From Diphasiastrum complanatum (Eukaryota > Streptophyta > Lycopodiopsida > Lycopodiales > Lycopodiaceae), in contig CM055100.1 in NCBI GenBank assembly GCA_029204225.1, forward strand, positions 14,094,538-14,158,537: a stretch of 64,000 nt of DNA, read 5' to 3'. The notes beneath the pieces were generated by a model that saw nothing but the letters and a program-made list of their open reading frames with translations, had not been told where the DNA came from and made no database searches. Made by a program: the position numbers and the translations under genes. How positions within the stretch are numbered: position 1 is the stretch's first letter; each line of letters starts with the position of its first letter. Positions 58,481-64,000 of the stretch are shown one piece after another.

Positions 58481-59358
58481 GTTAACTCACTCTCTTAAAG
58501 ACTGAGCTAGAATGCTCAAGAGAGTTCAAGCTTGACAGCTTGATAGAGAGCTAACTACAATGCTTTCTGATTGTGAAATATCTGCTTGATAAGAGTGCAT
58601 GAAGCATCGTGTAATAACACTTAGCCCCTTCACAATTCACGATAACATTTCAGATCTTGATAATTGATAATGAGATGTATGAACAGTTGATTTATACTAA
58701 GTAATTAGGTCTTCGAATGCGATTCTCAGCTGGCTGGAATGTGTTGGCATTCATCCAGTTCCTTCTCATAAATTGATTGTTGATAAGTAGTGAAATTGGC
58801 CGTAAACAGTCTGTCTGCATAATGAACTAAAACTGTCACTCTGCAGAAATGAACGTAAATTGCCACAGGCGATAATGTCGCAAAAAGACAACAGTGTCGG
58901 CTTTTTGTGAAAAATGCGACAATGTCCTAAAATCTCATTTCTTTCATTTTGAGGTAGCCCCACACTTTGCCAGAGTCATTTCCTTAACATTTGAGGCACT
59001 TTGAAAAAATGTGAAAAATGCGACTCTCCATATTTACTCATAATTTTTGATAGGCAAAAAATACGAAAAAGATGACACTGCATTTTTACACGGGATTTCT
59101 GACGAGCGACAATGTTGCTAAATTACAAAATATGACATTGTAATTTTACTCATAATTTCTGATAGGCAACACTGTCAAGATTGTAGAGAGAGAAAATGCA
59201 ACACTGTTGTCAAACTCCGTGTATTTCTACAGACTATGTAAAAACACTTGTAAATTTGCAGACTGTATAAAAACATGGGAAAATTCGCAGAACTGGACAA
59301 ACAATGGACGAGGATTAAAACTGATTAGTCGATCAATACGAAGGAGAATAATCCAATA
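58480..59358 (-). repeat. Copia 3' LTR (minus strand), partial
   Basis: Preceded by the polypurine tract AAGGGGGAG (59,359-59,367, minus) and starts TATTGGATTATTCTCC. The first 570 bp match the LTR copy at 41.2-42.4 kb, and 58,500-58,700 matches 50,755-51,000. Homology ends near 58,490, so the 3' end is missing or diverged. Confidence 0.75.
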
Positions 59359-59365
59359 CTCCCCC

Positions 59366-61690
59366 TTAATCTGAATCCTTGAATGCCTTGACCTTCAAAC
59401 TTAGTTCAACACAAAATCTTCTGTGTGCTTCCAAGCTTAATGCTTTGGTGAAAATATCTGCTATCATATCTTGTGTTCTACAGTATTGCAAGTCTACCTC
59501 CTTGTTGAAAAATTTGCTTTTGATGAAATGATACTTCAGTTCAATGTGCTTACTCCTAGAATGGAATCTAGGATTGGCTGATAAGGCACTAGCACTTTGA
59601 TTATCACAAAATAATGTTATTGAAGCATATTGATTCAGATCGATATCTGAGAGTAAGTTCCTCAACCAAATTGCTTCCTTTGTAGCTTGAGAGGCTGTGA
59701 TATACTCTTGACTCAGTGGAAGATAGAGCTATCAAAGGTTGCTTGCAACTATTCCAGGAAATTGGACCATTGTTGAGAAAGAATGTAAATCTGGAGGTGG
59801 ATTTACGAGTGTCTACGTCTCCTCCCCAACTTACATCTGTATAACCACTGAGTAAATTGAGTTTGTCATTGCCGACTGCTCCATAACAAATGCAAAAGTC
59901 CATAGTAGCTTGAGGATATCTCATGACTCTGATAAGAGCCTTCCAATGTGTTACACCAGGGTTAGTCATAAACTGATTGAGAGAGCTGACTGCAAAATCT
60001 ATGTTTGGCATGGTACAGATCATGGCATACATAAGAGATCCTATGATAGAATGGTAAGGATACTCACGCATTTGTTCCTTCTCTTGAATTGTTTGAGGAC
60101 ATTGGTCCTTTGACAGTTTTTGACCTGGTTCCATTGGTGAGAGAGCTAACTTGCAATTAATCAGATTATATCTGACTAACATGTTGTAGATGTATCTCTG
60201 TCGAGTAATGGAACCAGCTTATGTTTTATGTCTCTGTGGATTTGAACACCAAGGCAAAAATGAGCTTTGCCCAAATCGATTATGTCGAATTTGGAAGATA
60301 GCATTGTCTTGTCTTCTTTTATCAGATTGGTACTATTGCTGAAAAGCAATGTATCATCCACATATAGAGTGATAATGATAAAATACTGTTGCACTGTTTT
60401 GAAGTAAACAGTAGAATCTGAAGAGCTAGGTGTGTAGCCGTGATCAATAAGAAAAGTATTGATCCTTTGAAACCATACTCGAGTAGATTGCTTTAAGCCA
60501 TAAAGTGTCTTATAGAGCTTACACACATGATTGTGTTTACCCTCAATAATATAACCTTTGGATTGCACCATGTAAATGTCCTCTTCAATAACTCCATTGA
60601 GATATGCTATCTGTACATCCATTAGATGTATTTTCAAATATGTTGCAGCGGCAAATGATAGCAAAAGTCGAATAGAAGAATGCTTGACTACTGGACTGAA
60701 TGTCTCAGTGTAATCGACGTTGTATACCTGAGAAAATCCTTTGGCGACAAGTTGGCTTTTCTCTTGTTGATGCTTTTATCTGCATTGTACTTGACTTTGA
60801 AAATCCATTTGCAATCTACTATGTTTCTGCTGGCAAGTAATTCGACAATCGTCCATGTCTGGTTCTTGATAAGGATGAATACTCTTTATCCATAGCTTCT
60901 TTCCAAAGATCTAAATGAGACTGACTGAGTGCCTCTTTGATAGACGTCGGCTCATGAACAAGATAGGCTGCAAACTCATTGATATACCAGTTAGGTGGTC
61001 TGCTTGCTCTTGAAGATCAAGGTGATATAGTAAGTTGATCAGCTTCATCAAACTATAGTCGTTGGACTAGAACATCAGCTTCTTTTGATTCACCATTGAT
61101 TTGTTGTTCATCGAGAGTAGATGAGCTTGGACATTCAATGGGAATAGTCAACTGAGGAACTGTAAAGTTCAATATGTCAGGAGAATCTGATAGGTCGGCT
61201 ACATGGGCACTTCCTTTTTCTTTGAGGTCTTGAAACTAATGTTCGTTTGATAGAGAAGATTTGGTATCTATCCAAACTTTGAATGGCGTTTTGTCTGAGA
61301 GACCTTTAGTAGGACATCTATTCAGAATATAGGTTGTTGTTGAAACAACTTCAGTCCAAAAGGACTTCAGAAGTGTCGCATGTGATAACACGCACTTTGA
61401 CGATTCGACGAAGGTTATGTTCTTTTTCTCAACAAGACCATTTAACTGAGGCAAACAGGAGGTAATGTATTGTTGCTCAATGTCGTTGTTAAGGCAGTAC
61501 TCCTTGAATTCAGTGGAGATGTATTATCCCCTGTTATCTGACCTCAATGCTTTGATTCTTTTGTCAGTTTGATTCTCAACATGCTCTTTAAATTGTCTGA
61601 ATTTTATGAAAGCCTCTAATTTCTATTTAATGAAATAAACAGTTGTTCTTTTGGAGAATTCATCAATAAAGGTAATGAAATACTTTGCAT
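59366..61690 (-). pseudogene. Copia integrase, RT and RNase H
   Basis: From the right: integrase YFITFIDEFSKRTTVYFI, LRSDNRG with a stop in place of Glu, QLNGLVEKKN (catalytic Glu), SFWTEVVSTTTYILNRCPT; then a linker; RT with MDVQIAYLNGVIEEDIYMVQ (first Asp), LYGLKQSTRVWFQRI and intact YVDDTLLFSN; RNase H with GYTDVSWGGDVDTRKSTSRF, FCDNQSASAL, SKHIELKYHFIKSKF and DMIADIFTKAL. Frame changes occur at about 59,690, 60,180 and 60,680, and several stops lie in the linker. The gag half is missing; the plus-strand gag at 51.7-53.1 kb shares its LTR type. Confidence 0.85.
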
Positions 61691-63985
61691 CTAGTAATGA
61701 AAAAGTTTGCATAGGTAAACATTTTGTTTCTTCAGTTCTCTCTCAAAACATGATAGCTTTACGATCCCGAGACTACTCCTTTGTCTCTCAAAGAGTCCTT
61801 TGTCCAAGGCTTTGGTGAAGATGTCAGCAACCATGTCTTTCATTCCTATGAAGGTGGTCTGCATCATCTTCTTTTCAATTAGATCCCTGATCAAGTGGTA
61901 TTTGATCGCAATGTGCTTCGTTCTGAAATGGAACATGGGATCTTTCGTCAGGTGTATTGCAGATGTGTTGTCCATCTGCAAGACCAGAGGCTCATTTCTT
62001 GTTTCGCCCAATTCGTCCATGAACTGTCTTAGCCAAATTATTTCGTTGGCCATCTTTGCTACTACTACGTCCTTTGATTCACAAGATCACTGGGCCAGAA
62101 TGGTCTGCTTCTTGCTGATCTAGAAAACTGCTGCTCTTGATGCAATGGTGCATCCTCCTGAGACGCTTTTACAATCGTCCTTGAGAGATGTCCAACTAGC
62201 ATCGCTGTAGGAAAGTATCCTGAAATCTGCACCACGACAATAACACAAGCCATAATCCCTCGTTAATTGAAGATATTGCAAAATTCATTTTGCAATCTTC
62301 CAATGTGTCGAGCCTGAATTCGTGTAGAATTGGCTCATCCTGAATACTACATAAGCAATATCAGGACATGTATTGTCAGCAAGGTACATCAATGATCCTA
62401 TCAGCTTCCTGTAAGGTGTGAGCTGCATCTGTTTTCTCTCTTCCTCAGTCTTTGGACAGTCATCATTCGTCAGCACTGGCCCTCCGAGCATTGGAGTGTT
62501 CGCTCCTTTGAAGTTCAGCATCCCAAAGTCCTCTAGGATCTTCTGGGTGTATATGGACTGGTGAAGGTATAACTTACCTCCCTCATAGTCCTTTTCAATT
62601 TGTAAGCCTAGGTAACACCTGGCTTCTCCCAGATCCACTATCTCGAAATGTTTTGAGATGTTTGTCTTTACTTCAGCTATTAGCTGCTCACTCCTGCAAA
62701 GTATCAAAGTGTCATCCACATACACAGCCACAATGATGATCTGCCCATCTATTACTCTGACATATACATTGGAATCAGCCAATAGAGGCTTGAATCCTAA
62801 TGATTTTAGGGCTTGATCTTTCTTTTTGTACCATTGTCGGGCTGATTGTTTCAGACTGTAGATGCTTCTATGCATTCTGCATGCATAGTCAGGAAGTGAA
62901 TTTGAGAGATATCTTGGGGGTTGATCCATGTAGACCTCTTCATCTAATTCACCATGCAAGAAGGCTGTCTTCTTGTCCACAACGTGGATCTTGAGGTCAT
63001 ACGCTGCTACATATGCAAATAACAGACGTAGGGATGAATGTTTGACGACAGGATAGAAGGTTTTAGAGCAGTTAACACCGTATCTCTGAGAGAAACCCTT
63101 CGTTACCAGTCTTGCCTTGTATTTTGTAATGTTTCCATCTGGTCCGTATTTGAGTTTGAAAACCCATTTGCATTTGACAGTCTTGCGCTTATGTGGTGAT
63201 GGCTCCAACGTCCATACTTGGTTCTTCATCATGGACTCCATCTCTTCGTTCATGGCTTGGATCCATCTGTCCTTTTCTTGACCTTCAATCGTCTCCTCGA
63301 AAGTCTGTGGCTCGTTACTGAACCTGCAGAACTCTTCTGATGTGGAAGCTGAGATGCCTGACACATATCTTGCTGGCGCTCTTCGTGGTCTTGTTGACCT
63401 TCTAGGAGGTCCTCCTGGAATAGCTATGCCTTTGCCCTTGTATGCTCTACTCGGTCCAGAACCATCTTGGTTTACAAAAACTGCAGTGGCAGGTGCCTCT
63501 TGAATTTTTCTTTGTCAGATTTGTCGTTCGAATGGGAGACGACTCAAAAATCTTTGTTTTTGTGTTCGTCTGCTATTCCTTCTGTCACTGGCGGCAGGTC
63601 ATAGTACTGTCTCTCCAAAACTTTGTAGCTGACAGGATCGTCATTGGCCATTGTCCTGCTCTCATCAAATCTGACATCTCTTTGTGTCCGGCATGTAGAT
63701 TCTGTAGTATGACAAATTGTTGTCATAACCTACTAGAAATCCATGCTTGGCTTTCTCATCAAGCTTCTTTTGAGGCTTATCAGGAATATGTGCATATGCT
63801 GCACAACCAAAGATTTTGATGTGAGACAGGTTGGGCTTGCTACCCCACCATAGCTCATGTGGTGTTGTGTGAGGAACACCAAACTTACCCGTCCTGTTTT
63901 GGATGTATGTGGCTGTAGCTACTACTTCAGCCCACAGTGCCCTTGGAGCCTTTGAGTAGGCCATCATGCATCTGGCTACTTCCAT
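61691..63985 (-). pseudogene. Second Copia pol: integrase end, RT, RNase H (continues beyond the window)
   Basis: From the right edge: integrase C-part (ARCMMAYSKAPRALWAEVVA, IFGCAAYAHIPDKPQKKLDE, HGFLVGYDNNLSYYRIY). RT (62,285-63,364) is open for 359 codons: NQVWTLEPSPHKRKTVKCKW, HVVDKKTAFLHGELDEEVYM (first Asp), YSLKQSARQWYKK and intact YVDDTLILC. RNase H is in other frames (ANEIIWLRQFMDELGE, MDNTSAIHLTKDPMFHFRTK, KDMVADIFTKAL) and ends around 61,725. No LTR follows; instead the other Copia integrase begins at about 61,690. Frame breaks near 63,560 and 62,280. The upstream part is outside the window. Confidence 0.9.
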
Positions 63986-64000
63986 TCGGGTCTTGTTCTT

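Overview
The window is nuclear DNA of a land plant, most likely a seed-free one such as a fern. This is inferred from a DYW-class PPR editing-factor gene with almost uniform repeats, an organellar (OSB-type) PDF motif, short GT-AG introns, and a dense background of decayed plant retrotransposons. There are no operons, RNA genes, CRISPR arrays or bacterial signals. Most of the 64 kb is transposable-element debris with a few host-like genes among it.

Left third (0-19.7 kb). The one clearly intact long gene is on the minus strand at 3.2-6.5 kb: a PPR-DYW protein whose long exon has no ATG and is joined, by phase-consistent splice sites, to two small upstream exons. Spliced together they complete an OSB-like PDF motif directly in front of the PPR tract. 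Upstream lie a GGTTC-rich fold-back repeat (7.2-7.7 kb) and a non-autonomous minus-strand LTR element (10.1-13.6 kb). That element carries a host-like protein fragment and a 140-bp tandem array. Remnants of a non-LTR reverse transcriptase (14 kb) and a Ty3/Gypsy gag (15.7-17.8 kb) follow.

Middle (19.7-46 kb). There is a Ty1/Copia element with internal deletions and a 3' LTR (19.7-23.9 kb), pieces of Gypsy and LINE elements (24.6-27.6 kb), and a degenerate RLE-type non-LTR retrotransposon on the minus strand (29.1-31.3 kb; zinc finger, RT, CCHC and restriction-like endonuclease). A Copia RT/RNase H with its LTR (33.1-35.6 kb), a chromovirus tail (37.4-37.6 kb), tandem repeats, a Copia gag (39-40.6 kb) and an LTR copy interrupted by a small TIR transposon (41.2-42.4 kb) complete this part. 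From 42.4 to 46.9 kb I recognise nothing.

Right third (46-64 kb). It holds an A-rich satellite, a minus-strand Gypsy pol, a Copia gag half with a triplicated primer-binding site (51.4-53.1 kb), and then an unusual island at 53.9-57.9 kb. The island contains a spliced fragment of a transposon-associated domain, an unrecognised minus-strand gene that may be spliced, and a divergently placed histone-H3-like reading frame with one nonsense codon. That frame overlaps a second unknown ORF by ATGA. The island lies between inverted copies of one Copia LTR family. Two minus-strand Copia pol remnants, joined at about 61.69 kb, run to the window edge.

The best candidates for something new are the PDF-PPR-DYW gene and the H3-like island. 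The transposon remnants do not form a pathway with the host genes; they are the background in which those genes sit.
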